From Paenibacillus brasilensis (GTDB taxonomy: Bacteria; Bacillota; Bacilli; Paenibacillales; Paenibacillaceae): 64,000 nucleotides of DNA. Under the pieces are notes generated by a model, which had not been told where the DNA came from, made no database searches, and was given only the letters and a program-made list of their open reading frames with translations. The position numbers and the translations under genes are program-made. Below are positions 53,675 through 63,016 of this stretch, piece after piece. The stretch lies in the NCBI RefSeq assembly GCF_009363115.1, contig NZ_CP045298.1, forward strand, positions 3,407,501 through 3,471,500, written 5' to 3'. The first letter of the stretch is position 1. Every line of letters starts with the position of its first letter.

Positions 53675-55786
53675 ATGAAACAAGCTATTGTCTTTAAACC
53701 AAGAGCAAGGCTAATGTCCCAGTTAGGAGAGCAATTGATTAAAGATGAGACTATTGCCGTTCTCGAGCTTATCAAAAATTCTTATGATGCTGATGCTCAG
53801 AATGTTCAAATAACAATGAGTCATGTGGAAGATTCGGAATCTGCGATAATCACTATTGAGGATGATGGAGATGGGATGTCTTATGATGTAGTCAAAAACT
53901 ATTGGATGGAACCTGGTACTGATCATAAAGAAAAAAAATTAAAGGAAATGCTTGAAAAGAACCTACGTAGTAAGTTGAACAGACTTCCTATGGGGGAAAA
54001 AGGGATTGGACGTTTTGGTGTACATAAATTAGGTAACAGAATTACATTGATAACTCGATCAGAAAATCATAGTGAGGTTTATCTCAATATAGATTGGTCT
54101 ATTTTTAATTCAAATCAATATTTATCTGACGTACCTATTGATATTATAGAACGAGACCCTTCTTGTACTTTTTTAAATAATAGCCCTTCTGGAACAAAAA
54201 TTATTATTGAGAAACTTAAAGTTCCTTGGACAAGAGGTAAGGTCAGAGACTTACAGCGGGCAATTACCTCATTAAATTCGCCTTTTGAAGCCTTGGATTC
54301 TTTTCAAGTTGACTTTAAAATTGATAAAGAAGAATGGCTAACAGGGTTAATGAAATATGATGAGATTAAAGACTATGCATTATTTAAAGCAACTATGACT
54401 CTGCAAGGCAACAAAATAAAAAATTATAAATATGATTTTTACCCATGGAATTCTTTGGATAAGTTAGAAATGAGAACGAATGCTATTGGGGAAATAGAAA
54501 TGCGTAGAGAAGTTAAAACAAAAATTAAGGGAACTAGAGAGTTTATACCTATCGATTTGAGTGAATTTCAAATTGGAAGTGTTCAAGTTGAATTATTAAG
54601 TTTTGATTTAGACTCAAGTTTACTTAAATTTGGAGATGTATCTGATTCCTCGGGTCTCAAAAGGTATTTAAAATCAAATGGTGGTATATTTGTTTACCGA
54701 GATAATGTTAGAATCTATTCTTCTGGTGATGATGACTGGTTAGATTTAAATGCTAAGAGAGTCAACAGTCCTGCTGATAAAATCAGCACCAACTTGGTTT
54801 TAGGAAGCATTCAACTAAATCGACACGAAAGCTTCGATTTAAAGGAAAAAACTAATCGGGAAGGGTTTATTGAAGATTCGGCATACATTTGTTTCAGAGA
54901 TGCGGTTCTTTTTGCTATAGAAAAATTTGAACATGATAGGGCTCAAGATAAGTATCTAATAAGAAAATACTATGGTGCTACTTCGAAATCGGAACCTGTA
55001 GTAGCAGAAGTAGCATCTCTTAGAGAAAGAATCGACAAGAAAATTTCGGATAAATCACTTAAAAAGGAATTGTTTGGGTGTTTAGACAATATTGAGCGTG
55101 ATTACCAACATATAACGGAAGTGTATCAGAAAAGTTCAAGTATAGGAATAAGTATGACAGTGGTTTTACATGAGATAGAGAAAGTAATTTCTGAACTTGA
55201 GCACGCTACCAAAGCAGATCAGGCTTCACAACATGTTATGGGGTTAGTAAAGAGATTAAGTAGTTTAACAATGGGATACTCTTCTGTCGTTAAATCTAAA
55301 AACATAAAGAATTTCGAGTTTAAAAGGTTAATTAACCAATCCTTATTTTTGGTTGATTTTAGATTATCTGCTCATGAAATTACTGTTGAGAAAAAATATT
55401 TGAGTAATCAAGATGAGTTTATTGTCAAAGGGAATGAGAATCTAATTGCAAGCACAATTATTAATATTATAGATAATTCTATCTGGTGGTTAAACTATGC
55501 CAATATTTCGAATAAGAAAATCTACTTGGATATCACAAGAGAAATTCCAGGATATAAGAGCATTATCATTGCAGATAATGGTAAAGGGTTTACAATACCT
55601 ACTGAGATGATAACTAAACCATTTATCACAGACAAAATGGGTGGGATGGGATTAGGCCTTCATCTAGCAAGTGAGATCATGAAGCAACATAAAGGAGATA
55701 TTTTCTTTCCAGAGTTTGATGATCTGGAAATACCATACGAATATAAACATGGGGCTATAATAGCGTTATCATTTAAGGAGGAATAG
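53675..55786 (+). CDS. paraMORC-like GHKL ATPase with C-terminal histidine-kinase-like ATPase
   Basis: 703 residues with two ATP-binding folds. The N-terminal one (residues 1-200) resembles MORC/MutL/Hsp90: VLELIKNSYDADAQ (Asn of the N box), IEDDGDGM and GEKGIGRFGVHKLG. The C-terminal one (about 480-700) resembles a sensor kinase: a helix with VVLHEIEKVISELEH (possible phosphoacceptor His), NIIDNSIWWL, IIADNGKGF and GGMGLGLHLASEIM. Prokaryotic MORC-like ATPases have been linked to restriction-modification systems. Codon use is AT-rich compared with flanking hcp, suggesting transfer. It begins a defence-like operon with the receiver-like gene and the methyltransferase. Confidence 0.75.
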   Translation: MKQAIVFKPRARLMSQLGEQLIKDETIAVLELIKNSYDADAQNVQITMSHVEDSESAIITIEDDGDGMSYDVVKNYWMEPGTDHKEKKLKEMLEKNLRSKLNRLPMGEKGIGRFGVHKLGNRITLITRSENHSEVYLNIDWSIFNSNQYLSDVPIDIIERDPSCTFLNNSPSGTKIIIEKLKVPWTRGKVRDLQRAITSLNSPFEALDSFQVDFKIDKEEWLTGLMKYDEIKDYALFKATMTLQGNKIKNYKYDFYPWNSLDKLEMRTNAIGEIEMRREVKTKIKGTREFIPIDLSEFQIGSVQVELLSFDLDSSLLKFGDVSDSSGLKRYLKSNGGIFVYRDNVRIYSSGDDDWLDLNAKRVNSPADKISTNLVLGSIQLNRHESFDLKEKTNREGFIEDSAYICFRDAVLFAIEKFEHDRAQDKYLIRKYYGATSKSEPVVAEVASLRERIDKKISDKSLKKELFGCLDNIERDYQHITEVYQKSSSIGISMTVVLHEIEKVISELEHATKADQASQHVMGLVKRLSSLTMGYSSVVKSKNIKNFEFKRLINQSLFLVDFRLSAHEITVEKKYLSNQDEFIVKGNENLIASTIINIIDNSIWWLNYANISNKKIYLDITREIPGYKSIIIADNGKGFTIPTEMITKPFITDKMGGMGLGLHLASEIMKQHKGDIFFPEFDDLEIPYEYKHGAIIALSFKEE

Positions 55787-55788
55787 TT

Positions 55789-57303
55789 TTGGAATCACCA
55801 GTTATTAATAAAGTAATTATTATAGATGACCAATTTGAAGAAGCTTTGCCCATTATAAAAGCCCTGTCTTCTAATGGAGTTTACTCTGTATATTGGGATG
55901 GGCATTATGAAAATCAGCCAATAAAGCCACTTAATGGGGTTCGGCTTGTGATATTAGACATGAGATTCTCAGACGTAACTGATCCTCACTTAATTAATAC
56001 TAATCTTTTTAATTTATTGAGGAAATCTGTAAGTGTAAGTAATGGACCATATATCTTATGTGTGTGGAGTAAACATGATAATGAATACTTTGAAGCGTTC
56101 AAACTTGACCTTAAGGAACAAACCACTGTTCCCCAACCTTATCTGATTACTAATATTGAAAAAAATGATTTTGTAGAAATAACTTATGGAAACAAAGAGA
56201 TGTATGATCAAATTGCTTCTACGCTTGATGGACAAATCGAAATGCCATTTAAACAAGAATTATTTGAAATCTTGGAACAATATAATCCTATTCAAGTTAA
56301 GTATAAGCAGGGTTCAATAGAAAAATTATTTAATCACTTAAATAAAAAATTAGAGGAAATTAATTCTTTATCAACTCTACTGATATGGGAAAATGTAGTA
56401 TTACAAGCAGCGAATTGTTTAGTTAATGATATCGCTTCGTTATCTGATTCTGGTAATGACTGGGATGATAACATAAAAAATATTATTCAACGTTTAGCTG
56501 TTGCTAATGCAGGAAAATCACTAGGTAAAACAGCAAAAGATTATATCACAAATGCATTTGCTTCCTTAAATCATATGTTACCTGACGAATTATGGAATCA
56601 ATTAGAGAGAGTTACAATAGATGAAAGGAAGTTTCTTTTTCTAAATGATTCTACTATTAAAAAAACAATAGATGAAGATGTTTACTCTATATTTAAAGAT
56701 AAAAAATTTATTGTGAAAAAGAACAATGTGGATTGTTGCACTTTTAAATCTCCAGAAGAAATAAGGGATTGTTCTGATAAAGATCTTTTTGAATCTTTAC
56801 ATAGTCAATATTTACATGTCTTAGGGCATACGAATCTAAAGTTGCTTTGTGAGAGTGAGCCAAGGTTTGATAGTCAAAAGCCTGGGAAGTTGTACTACGT
56901 TGATAATCATGATCTTTTAATAGAAGTAGCCCAGTGTGTCTTTAATGATTCTGATTTCCAATTAGATTCTGAAAGCATATTAAGGTTAGTTAAACTAGAT
57001 GTTTCCTCAGCTTGTGATTATGCACAAAATAAGCTAAAGAAAACACGTATATTATTTGGAATTTTGGTTGGTAGTAAATATTTTTCTAAAATTCACAAAA
57101 ATAATTCTATCTACTGCACTCCGGAATTGAAAATAAAAGGGGAGTTAACTAAAGTTGTTTTTAGTCTACATCATATAACTAATGAGTCATCAGATCACTT
57201 AAAATTAGCTAATCCGTTTCTAGGATTTAGAGAGCTTCTTTTAACAGATATCAAGCAAAATCTAACAGCTTTTATATCACGAGTAGGTATTATAAATATC
57301 TAA
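55789..57303 (+). CDS. Receiver-like protein partnered with the GHKL ATPase
   Basis: 504 residues from a TTG start, 2 bp after the ATPase stop, with AAGGAGG inside the end of that gene (coupled translation). Residues 1-130 look like a response-regulator receiver: KVIIIDDQFEEALPIIKAL (acidic pair) and RLVILDMRFSDVTD (phosphoacceptor Asp). The rest (about residues 130-504) is unlike known output domains and shows no membrane helix or nuclease motif that I can read. Position suggests phosphorelay from the ATPase's kinase half to this effector; this is inference. Confidence 0.55.
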   Translation: MESPVINKVIIIDDQFEEALPIIKALSSNGVYSVYWDGHYENQPIKPLNGVRLVILDMRFSDVTDPHLINTNLFNLLRKSVSVSNGPYILCVWSKHDNEYFEAFKLDLKEQTTVPQPYLITNIEKNDFVEITYGNKEMYDQIASTLDGQIEMPFKQELFEILEQYNPIQVKYKQGSIEKLFNHLNKKLEEINSLSTLLIWENVVLQAANCLVNDIASLSDSGNDWDDNIKNIIQRLAVANAGKSLGKTAKDYITNAFASLNHMLPDELWNQLERVTIDERKFLFLNDSTIKKTIDEDVYSIFKDKKFIVKKNNVDCCTFKSPEEIRDCSDKDLFESLHSQYLHVLGHTNLKLLCESEPRFDSQKPGKLYYVDNHDLLIEVAQCVFNDSDFQLDSESILRLVKLDVSSACDYAQNKLKKTRILFGILVGSKYFSKIHKNNSIYCTPELKIKGELTKVVFSLHHITNESSDHLKLANPFLGFRELLLTDIKQNLTAFISRVGIINI

Positions 57304-57310
57304 AAATAAT

Positions 57311-57346
57311 CCCCATTCTTTATTAATTTTGAAGAGTGGGGTGTTT
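57311..57346 (+). terminator. Hairpin between receiver-like gene and methyltransferase gene
   Basis: CCCCATTCTT (57311-57320) pairs with AAGAGTGGGG (57332-57341), then TGTTTTC. It would end the two-gene transcript. Confidence 0.6.
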
Positions 57347-57350
57347 TCAA

Positions 57351-57379
57351 TTTACAATGTTGCATTAACCTGGTATGAT
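57351..57379 (+). promoter_or_regulatory. Own promoter of the DNA methyltransferase gene
   Basis: TTTACA (57351-57356), 17-bp spacer, TATGAT (57374-57379). Separate control of the methyltransferase is common in restriction-modification loci. Confidence 0.6.
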
Positions 57380-57422
57380 TTTTCTAGAATTTTTATTTGA
57401 GCCTAAGCAAGGGAGCAATATT

Positions 57423-58685
57423 ATGAACTTTTTGGATTTATTTGCAGGGGCGGGGGGACTTTCGGAAGGATTTTTAAGGGCTGGTTTTCAACCCATTGCA
57501 CATATTGAACGAGATGCATATGCTTGTAAGACTTTAGAAACAAGGTCTATTTATTATTATTTAAAAAGAAATAATGCGTTACACTTTTATAGAAATTATC
57601 AATCAACTTATAATTCACCTGCAATAGAAAGAGAGCAAAGGAGAACTGAACTTTTAGAAGCTGTTCCGGTAAATCAATTGGAACCAATAATGAATATTGA
57701 AATTTCTGAAAATACGCTTCCGTTAATCTTCCAACGAATTGATGAAAGGTTGGTTCATTTACCAGATAATCAGATTGATGTCATTATAGGTGGGCCGCCA
57801 TGCCAAGCTTATTCATTGGTAGGAAGAGCCAGAGATGAAAATAGCATGGAAGATGATCCTAGAAACTACCTCTATAAACTTTATGTTCGTTTCTTGACCA
57901 GATATCAACCAAAAGCATTTGTTTTTGAAAATGTTCCCGGCATATTAACGGCATTCAAAGGAACATTATTCAAAAATCTTCAGGCGTATATGAAGCGAGT
58001 AGGATACAATATTGAAGCTAGACAATTAAATGCCAAAGATTTTGGGATACTGCAGAACAGAAAGAGAATTATTATTGTCGGTTGGAGAAAAGATTTGGAA
58101 TTTAGATATCCTGAAATTCCGGTGCAGGATACAGATCATATTGTTAATGATTTACTAATCGACCTTCCACCTATTTCTTCAGGTATAGCTCATAGAGGAA
58201 TAGGGTATCGATTGCCTAATAGTCTATTACTAAAAAACATGAAAATTAGAGATGATGATGATATTGTAACTCATCATATTGCTAGATCACATACCCAAAG
58301 AGATTTAGATATTTACAAGGTTGTCGTTGAAAAGTGGAACGAAGAAGAAATGCGTATTAAGTATACTGATTTACCAAAAAAACTTATTACTCACCAAAAT
58401 TTAACTTCATTTCTTGATCGCTTTAAGGTTATTGCAGGTAATGAAAAATATTCTCATACTATCGTTGCACACATTTCAAAAGATGGACATCATTACATTC
58501 ATCCTGATATTAAGCAAAATAGATCGATTACTGTCCGTGAAGCTGCGAGAATTCAATCTTTTCCTGATAATTATTTTTTTGAAGGTCCTAGAACTGCAAA
58601 TTTCGTTCAAATAGGAAATGCAGTGCCTCCTCTTATGGCAGAGAAATTAGCGTTTTGGTTCAAAATACAATTAGATGAACTATAA
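57423..58685 (+). CDS. DNA cytosine-C5 methyltransferase
   Basis: 420 residues with the ordered C5-methyltransferase motifs: I MNFLDLFAGAGGLSEGF, IV GGPPCQAYS with catalytic Cys127, VI FVFENVPG, VIII ILQNRKRIIIVGWR and IX-X near the end (RSITVREAARIQSFPD, QIGNAVPPLMAEKLA). The region between motifs VIII and IX is the target recognition domain; specificity cannot be read. An extra segment of about 80 residues lies between motifs I and IV. ATG 57423 follows AAGGGAGCAATATT. No restriction nuclease gene is adjacent. Confidence 0.92.
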   Translation: MNFLDLFAGAGGLSEGFLRAGFQPIAHIERDAYACKTLETRSIYYYLKRNNALHFYRNYQSTYNSPAIEREQRRTELLEAVPVNQLEPIMNIEISENTLPLIFQRIDERLVHLPDNQIDVIIGGPPCQAYSLVGRARDENSMEDDPRNYLYKLYVRFLTRYQPKAFVFENVPGILTAFKGTLFKNLQAYMKRVGYNIEARQLNAKDFGILQNRKRIIIVGWRKDLEFRYPEIPVQDTDHIVNDLLIDLPPISSGIAHRGIGYRLPNSLLLKNMKIRDDDDIVTHHIARSHTQRDLDIYKVVVEKWNEEEMRIKYTDLPKKLITHQNLTSFLDRFKVIAGNEKYSHTIVAHISKDGHHYIHPDIKQNRSITVREAARIQSFPDNYFFEGPRTANFVQIGNAVPPLMAEKLAFWFKIQLDEL

Positions 58686-58698
58686 TAATAAAAAAGTT

Positions 58699-59946
58699 CA
58701 CGCCTGTTGAATAACCAAAATAAGTAACTCAATTCATGAAACAAGAGGTGCACTGAAGAAGAACGCGCTGAATCTGAATCAGCCATTCAACAGGTAAGTT
58801 TTGAAGAAGAAATAGACGAGAAAATCGCACAAAGGAAAGAACGGCATGTTGGGGCCATGAAGTCTGAGCAGCAACAAATAGCCAATTGAGCAGGACATAG
58901 ACGATTAGAGCACAGAATAATTGCCCATAGACCGCATTTTCAGTCGTACCAAACAGCGTTGGGATATTCAAATGTTGCTTGATCCAACGAAAGAAGACTT
59001 CAATCTGCCATCGAGCCTTATAGATCTGTGCGATTTGTTCTGCGGTCACCTGCATTAAATCGGTAACCACCCGAATTTCCCGACCTTCAAAATCCCGAAA
59101 CATCACCACACGATGACGTTGTGTGGAACGACACTGAGGGGTTCCCAACTGGCAAGTGATATCCCGAATGACGGATGAATCTGGCTTCGTAAGGCGGCGT
59201 AGCGCATGAGGCTTTTCCAAATGGACGTTGTCGCGAAGCCGAATGACAAACGATTGTCCATGGGTTTTGAAGTGATCCAGACGCTCCAGTTTCCCATAAG
59301 CACGGTCCATCACCAAAATGTAGTCCGGTTGAGCCAACGCTTCACTCATGGGGCCATCATGCTTGGAGCCCAGCGTTTCGACCACCTGAAGGGGTTGCCC
59401 ATTTTCTGCTCGTAAAGCGACATGAAGTTTAATACCTGCACGCTCCCCGTGATAAGGAGCCCAAGGCAAACGCGTTTTTCCCACCGTCATCGTGGTTGAA
59501 TCGATGAGTAATAATTCTTTTGGGAAAGTCAGTTTCCGACGTGCTTCCCGGTTACATTTGCAAACAAGTAGATGGAAAAGTTCCTTAAATACGGAAAACG
59601 GGACTTCGGCGGCTTTGGTTGAAAAGCGTGAGTAGTGGACGACAGGCAAGCCACAGAGAGCCGCATAATCTACGCTGGATCGATAGCTACCCCATTGTTC
59701 CAACGCAGCCATGCACCAGTATTGGAGTAAATGGTACACCGTAAACTTGCGGGCTTTGTCTTCATAACCTATTAACTTCACAACCCTTTGAACTTCTTCA
59801 GGAGTCAGCATGGATTGAAGGATAGATGTAATCGTGATAGAATTTTTCATGAGATCGTCTTCTTTCGGATTCGTTTGGATGGTACCAACGATTCTACAGA
59901 AAAGACGATCTTTTTTCTACCATTTTGTGGTTATTCAACAGGCGTG
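58699..59946 (-). mobile_element. IS4-family insertion sequence, copy 3, intact
   Basis: 1248 bp with CACGCCTGTTGAATAACC ends and a perfect 9-bp target duplication AAAAAAGTT (58690-58698 and 59947-59955). Almost identical to copy 2, so recently active. It inserted 13 bp behind the methyltransferase stop. Confidence 0.92.
58729..59850 (-). CDS. IS4-family DDE transposase (intact)
   Basis: 373 residues; same architecture as the copy 1 transposase, with the full triad (LLLIDSTTM, YILVMDRAYG, and E within YKARWQIEVFFRWIK) and complete C-terminus. It is the functional counterpart of the dead gene in copy 2. Confidence 0.92.
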   Translation of the reverse strand: MKNSITITSILQSMLTPEEVQRVVKLIGYEDKARKFTVYHLLQYWCMAALEQWGSYRSSVDYAALCGLPVVHYSRFSTKAAEVPFSVFKELFHLLVCKCNREARRKLTFPKELLLIDSTTMTVGKTRLPWAPYHGERAGIKLHVALRAENGQPLQVVETLGSKHDGPMSEALAQPDYILVMDRAYGKLERLDHFKTHGQSFVIRLRDNVHLEKPHALRRLTKPDSSVIRDITCQLGTPQCRSTQRHRVVMFRDFEGREIRVVTDLMQVTAEQIAQIYKARWQIEVFFRWIKQHLNIPTLFGTTENAVYGQLFCALIVYVLLNWLFVAAQTSWPQHAVLSFVRFSRLFLLQNLPVEWLIQIQRVLLQCTSCFMN

Positions 59947-60075
59947 AAAAAAGTTCTAACTATATCTTAAGGGCGAAGTAGTTAGATTAAAAAAAGCCCC
60001 AAAGTGTTATTATCCCTTTTGAGTAGACAGTTAGGAATAAGCCCCTTACTGTATATACTCAGGAGGGATTTTTTC

Positions 60076-60381
60076 ATGGGGAAAATTAAAAAGACATATA
60101 GTCAGGAATTCAAGTTGGAAATTGTGAAAATGTACTTGGAAGAGGGAAAAACATCCTATCAACTATCCAAAAATTTGAATCTGGATGCGAAGATGATTCG
60201 GCGCTGGGTTCATGCCTTTCGGGAAGAAGGGATTACAGCCCTCAGCGAGCGTAGAGGAGGCAAAACCGGTGCAGGAAAAGGACGTCCCCGGACGAAAGAA
60301 TTGAGTCTGGAGGAGGAAGTCGCAAGACTTCGAATGGAGAATGCATTCTTAAAAAAGCTGCGGGAATTCCAAAGGAGGTGA
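60076..60381 (+). CDS. IS3-family transposase OrfA
   Basis: 101 residues: KKTYSQEFKLEIVKMYLEEG, a helix-turn-helix of the transposase_8/InsE type, and a C-terminal Leu-zipper-like helix (LEEEVARLRMENAFLKKL) used for dimerisation. GGAGGGATTTTTTC precedes the ATG. The downstream orfB normally follows by -1 frameshifting at an A-rich slippery site; AAAAAAG near 60352 is a candidate. Confidence 0.85.
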   Translation: MGKIKKTYSQEFKLEIVKMYLEEGKTSYQLSKNLNLDAKMIRRWVHAFREEGITALSERRGGKTGAGKGRPRTKELSLEEEVARLRMENAFLKKLREFQRR

Positions 60382-61259
60382 GCAACCATCAAACCTATGT
60401 CGCTGTATATCAAACGATTCAATGCCTATCCCAAGAATACCCGATCCAGCATTTATGCAGATTGGCTCACGTGTCTCGAAGTGGTTACTATAAATGGTTG
60501 CGTCGTTCTCCGGAAAAATCAAGGAAGCAACAAGAAGACGAACAGATCTTGGATTGGTTGAAGGAGGGCTACCACGCCGTGAAAGGGATCTATGGTTATC
60601 CACGAATGACGGCTTGGCTTCGTCGTCAGTACGCCTGCAAGGTGAATCACAAGCGGGTCTACCGACTGTTGAAGCAAGCGGGTTAACAATCCCGGATACG
60701 CAGAAAGAAACGCTTCTTTAAACCTGTCTGTGAAGGGAATAAGGCGGAGAATACGTTGAACCGGAAGTTTACGGCAGAGCGTCCCAATCAGAAGTGGGTG
60801 ACCGATATCACTTATCTTCCTTATCGAGGGACATTCCTGTACCTCTCAGCGATTAAAGATCTGTACAGTAAGGAGATTGTAGCGTACCAAATCAGTCATC
60901 GTAACGATCTGGATCTCGTCTTGAATACCCTGGACCAAGCCATAAAAAAGAGGGGGTAACCGGTACCTTGATTCATAGTGATCAAGGATTCCAGTATACC
61001 TCCCACAAATACAAAAACGTACTTCAAGAATACAGGATGATTCGTAGCATGTCCAGACGGGGCAATTGTCTGGACAATGCTTGTATGGAAAATTTCTTTG
61101 GGCATCTCAAAGCCGAATGCCTGAACATTCAAAAATTCGGGTCTGTAGAAGACCTTACTCAAGCGATTCATTCCCTACATTCGTTTTTACAACCAGGAAC
61201 GCATCCAGCTTAACTTGAACAACAAGAGCCCGATTGAATACCGGACTCAAGCTGCTTAA
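60378..61259 (+). pseudogene. IS3-family transposase OrfB, broken
   Basis: Pieces of an rve/DDE integrase are in several frames: HLCRLAHVSRSGYYKWLRRS...GYHAVKGIYGYPRMTAWLRR up to a TAA at 60684; FTAERPNQKWVTDITYLPYRGTFLYLSAIKDLYS (first Asp) to 60959; HSDQGFQYTSHKYK (second Asp) and SRRGNCLDNACMENFFGHLK (Glu) to about 61190; then YNQERIQLNLNNKSPIEYRTQAA. At least three frame breaks, so inactive. Confidence 0.85.
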
Positions 61260-61405
61260 TTTAAGAGCATTTTCTTTACTGTCTATTTGACAGGGGTAAG
61301 TTCAATAGTGGGGGCTTTTTTTATCCACAATTATCAACTATCTTAAGGTGTCATGAAAAGATAGTATCAAAGATACGCCCTTTTTATCTTACTTCCCTTT
61401 AGTAT

Positions 61406-61753
61406 TCATCGTTCATCGAATCTTATAAATATGTCCGTAAGAACTTTTAAGGCCATTTCCGTATCTTTGGCTTCGCGCGTTCTCAGCAGGGACAAAATAT
61501 GTTTGATACTCAAATCTTCTTCGGTAAGCTCATCATTTTCCTTCACATATGTAAGTAATTGATTGACGCTCACGTTCAATGCCTTAGCTATTTTCTCCAA
61601 ATTTTTCAAGGATATATTTCTCTCCGCACGCTCGACAAAACCGATATAACTCGAATTGAAGCCTGCTTTTTCGGCTAAAGCTTCCTGAGAAAGCCCTTTG
61701 GATTTCCGAATATCGCGAATGCGTGTACCGACTAATTCCAGAAGTTCAGACAT
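61406..61753 (-). CDS. XRE-family transcriptional regulator
   Basis: 115 residues with an N-terminal Cro/CI helix-turn-helix (VGTRIRDIRKSKGLSQEALAEKAGFNSSYIGFVERAERNISLKNLEKIAKALNVSVNQLL) and a helical tail. ATG 61753 follows GAGAGGTGTAACC. Its size and position beyond the methyltransferase are like controller proteins of restriction-modification systems, but two IS elements separate it from that operon and it points the other way, so a link is speculative. Confidence 0.78.
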   Translation of the reverse strand: MSELLELVGTRIRDIRKSKGLSQEALAEKAGFNSSYIGFVERAERNISLKNLEKIAKALNVSVNQLLTYVKENDELTEEDLSIKHILSLLRTREAKDTEMALKVLTDIFIRFDER

Positions 61754-62160
61754 GGTTACACCTCTCTTTAGTAAGGATTTTACAAAATTCGATTCCAGTC
61801 GCTCCAAAGCGCAATATATTGACGAACTAGACTACTTCGATCTTAGATATTGTTTATTGAAGCATTGGATTTTTGCAAAACCCTCTAGTTAGAAGTGTAG
61901 AGAAAGTATTACATGTAATTAATGACTTGTAGTAAGTAAATTGATTTTAAAACTACTATGTAGTAATATTTGTTATGAATATTTACCGATAGATAGAAAA
62001 TTATACATTTTTATGGTTTAGAATTGTAGTACGTACTCATATTGTTTGTGAATATTTCATTCAGGAGTTGGTTCCCCATGAAAAATTACTCCTTATGCTC
62101 ACGCTTACACAGTGATTCAGATTACACATTCCACACCTATAGCGAATCCAACGTACTGAA
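61754..62160. other. AT-rich intergenic region
   Basis: Holds the promoter of the XRE gene and little else I can support. A frame on the plus strand from 62042 reads KNYSLCSRLHSDSDYTFHTYSESNVLNCVLDFQKLAQYQMKLAQLM; it looks protein-like but ends in a hydrophobic tail at 62338 that overlaps the next gene in another frame, so a frameshifted upstream part of that gene is possible. Confidence 0.3.
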
Positions 62161-62580
62161 TTGCGTGTTGGATTTTCAAAAGCTTGCCCAATATCAGATG
62201 AAGCTTGCCCAGCTCATGGCAACCATATGCAGCTTTATAACTGCCTCATTCTTTGTGATCGAGCGATGTTTTCTATGGGGAAGGCTATGTATGTTCATCG
62301 AAATCAAATCATTCCTTTATCCATTAGCTTATCCATGAATGATTTGCTTAGATTGATTCGCACGGATGCTGAGCCGTGTTTAGATATGGTGCTGTTTATG
62401 GGTACCGTGCATTATCTCGTTTCCGGAGAGGATGAGGCATCCAGGGAGACGATGAAGCCGGAGGAAGTAGACTTGCTGCTTAATAAAACAGACCATATTT
62501 TAAAGCGTCTATCACGAAGAATGGTAGCTCGTCCAACCGAGCAGTATCTATCTATTTTTAAAGAAAAACCACTCAATTAA
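62161..62580 (+). CDS. Hypothetical protein, start uncertain
   Basis: The C-terminal 100 residues (MYVHRNQIIPLSISLSMNDLLRLIRTDAEPCLDM...EEVDLLLNKTDHILKRLSRRM) look like a real cytoplasmic, helical protein. The N-terminal part is doubtful: the frame opens at TTG 62161 with no good ribosome site, and ATGs at 62227, 62260 or 62287 are possible. The neighbouring frame upstream is also protein-like, so a frameshift may have split one gene. The family was not recognised. Confidence 0.4.
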   Translation: MRVGFSKACPISDEACPAHGNHMQLYNCLILCDRAMFSMGKAMYVHRNQIIPLSISLSMNDLLRLIRTDAEPCLDMVLFMGTVHYLVSGEDEASRETMKPEEVDLLLNKTDHILKRLSRRMVARPTEQYLSIFKEKPLN

Positions 62581-62686
62581 ATCGTTGTTGATTATTGCTG
62601 CTCCTATCTCCTCCAGTGATATAATGGCGAGAAGGGAGATATCGGCCACGGCTTAAAAGCTCCACAGCAGAAAGGGTGCATTTCAT

Positions 62687-63016
62687 ATGCGTACATATAA
62701 CAAGCTGGTGCGTGATAAGATTCCTCACCTGATTACAGCTCAGGGCAAGGAATGCAGCACGCGCATTTTGGACCCAGCGGAATATAAACAGGCGCTTCGA
62801 ACAAAGCTTCGTGAAGAAGCGGAGGAATATTTTGAAACGGAAAAGGATCAGGATGCGCTGGAAGAATTAGCGGATCTGCTGGAAGTCATCCAGGCGCTGG
62901 CAGAAGTACATGGAGCGAATGCGGTAAAACTGGACAAGCTAAGAGCAGACAAAGCCGAGGCACGAGGTGGCTTTCAGGAGCGGGTGTTTTTAATTGACGT
63001 CGATGAATATCAATAA
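62687..63016 (+). CDS. Phosphoribosyl-ATP pyrophosphohydrolase-like (MazG-type) protein
   Basis: 109 residues. MRTYNKLVRDKIPHLITAQG is the conserved start of this family, and KLREEAEEYFETEKDQDALEELADLLEVIQAL holds the E-x2-E...E-x2-D metal-binding pattern of MazG-fold nucleotide pyrophosphohydrolases. It probably hydrolyses a nucleoside triphosphate; the histidine-pathway role is not implied since no his genes are adjacent. AGAAAGGGTGCATTTCAT precedes the ATG. Confidence 0.82.
   Translation: MRTYNKLVRDKIPHLITAQGKECSTRILDPAEYKQALRTKLREEAEEYFETEKDQDALEELADLLEVIQALAEVHGANAVKLDKLRADKAEARGGFQERVFLIDVDEYQ

Larger units (their letters stand above)
60005..61304 (+). mobile_element. IS3-family (IS150-like) insertion sequence
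   Basis: About 1300 bp from TGTTATTATCCC to the matching inverted end (complement of TGAACTTACCCC). Two overlapping frames, orfA and a broken orfB, as is usual for the family. A remnant of the same type lies at 27640-27745. No clear short target duplication was found. Confidence 0.75.
59988..61322 (+). other. Terminator split by an IS3 insertion
   Basis: AAAAAAAGCCCC just left of the IS3 element (59989-60000) is complementary to GGGGGCTTTTTTT just right of it (about 61310-61322). Together they form a strong rho-independent terminator whose loop now contains the whole element. It was probably the terminator of the methyltransferase gene. Confidence 0.6.
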
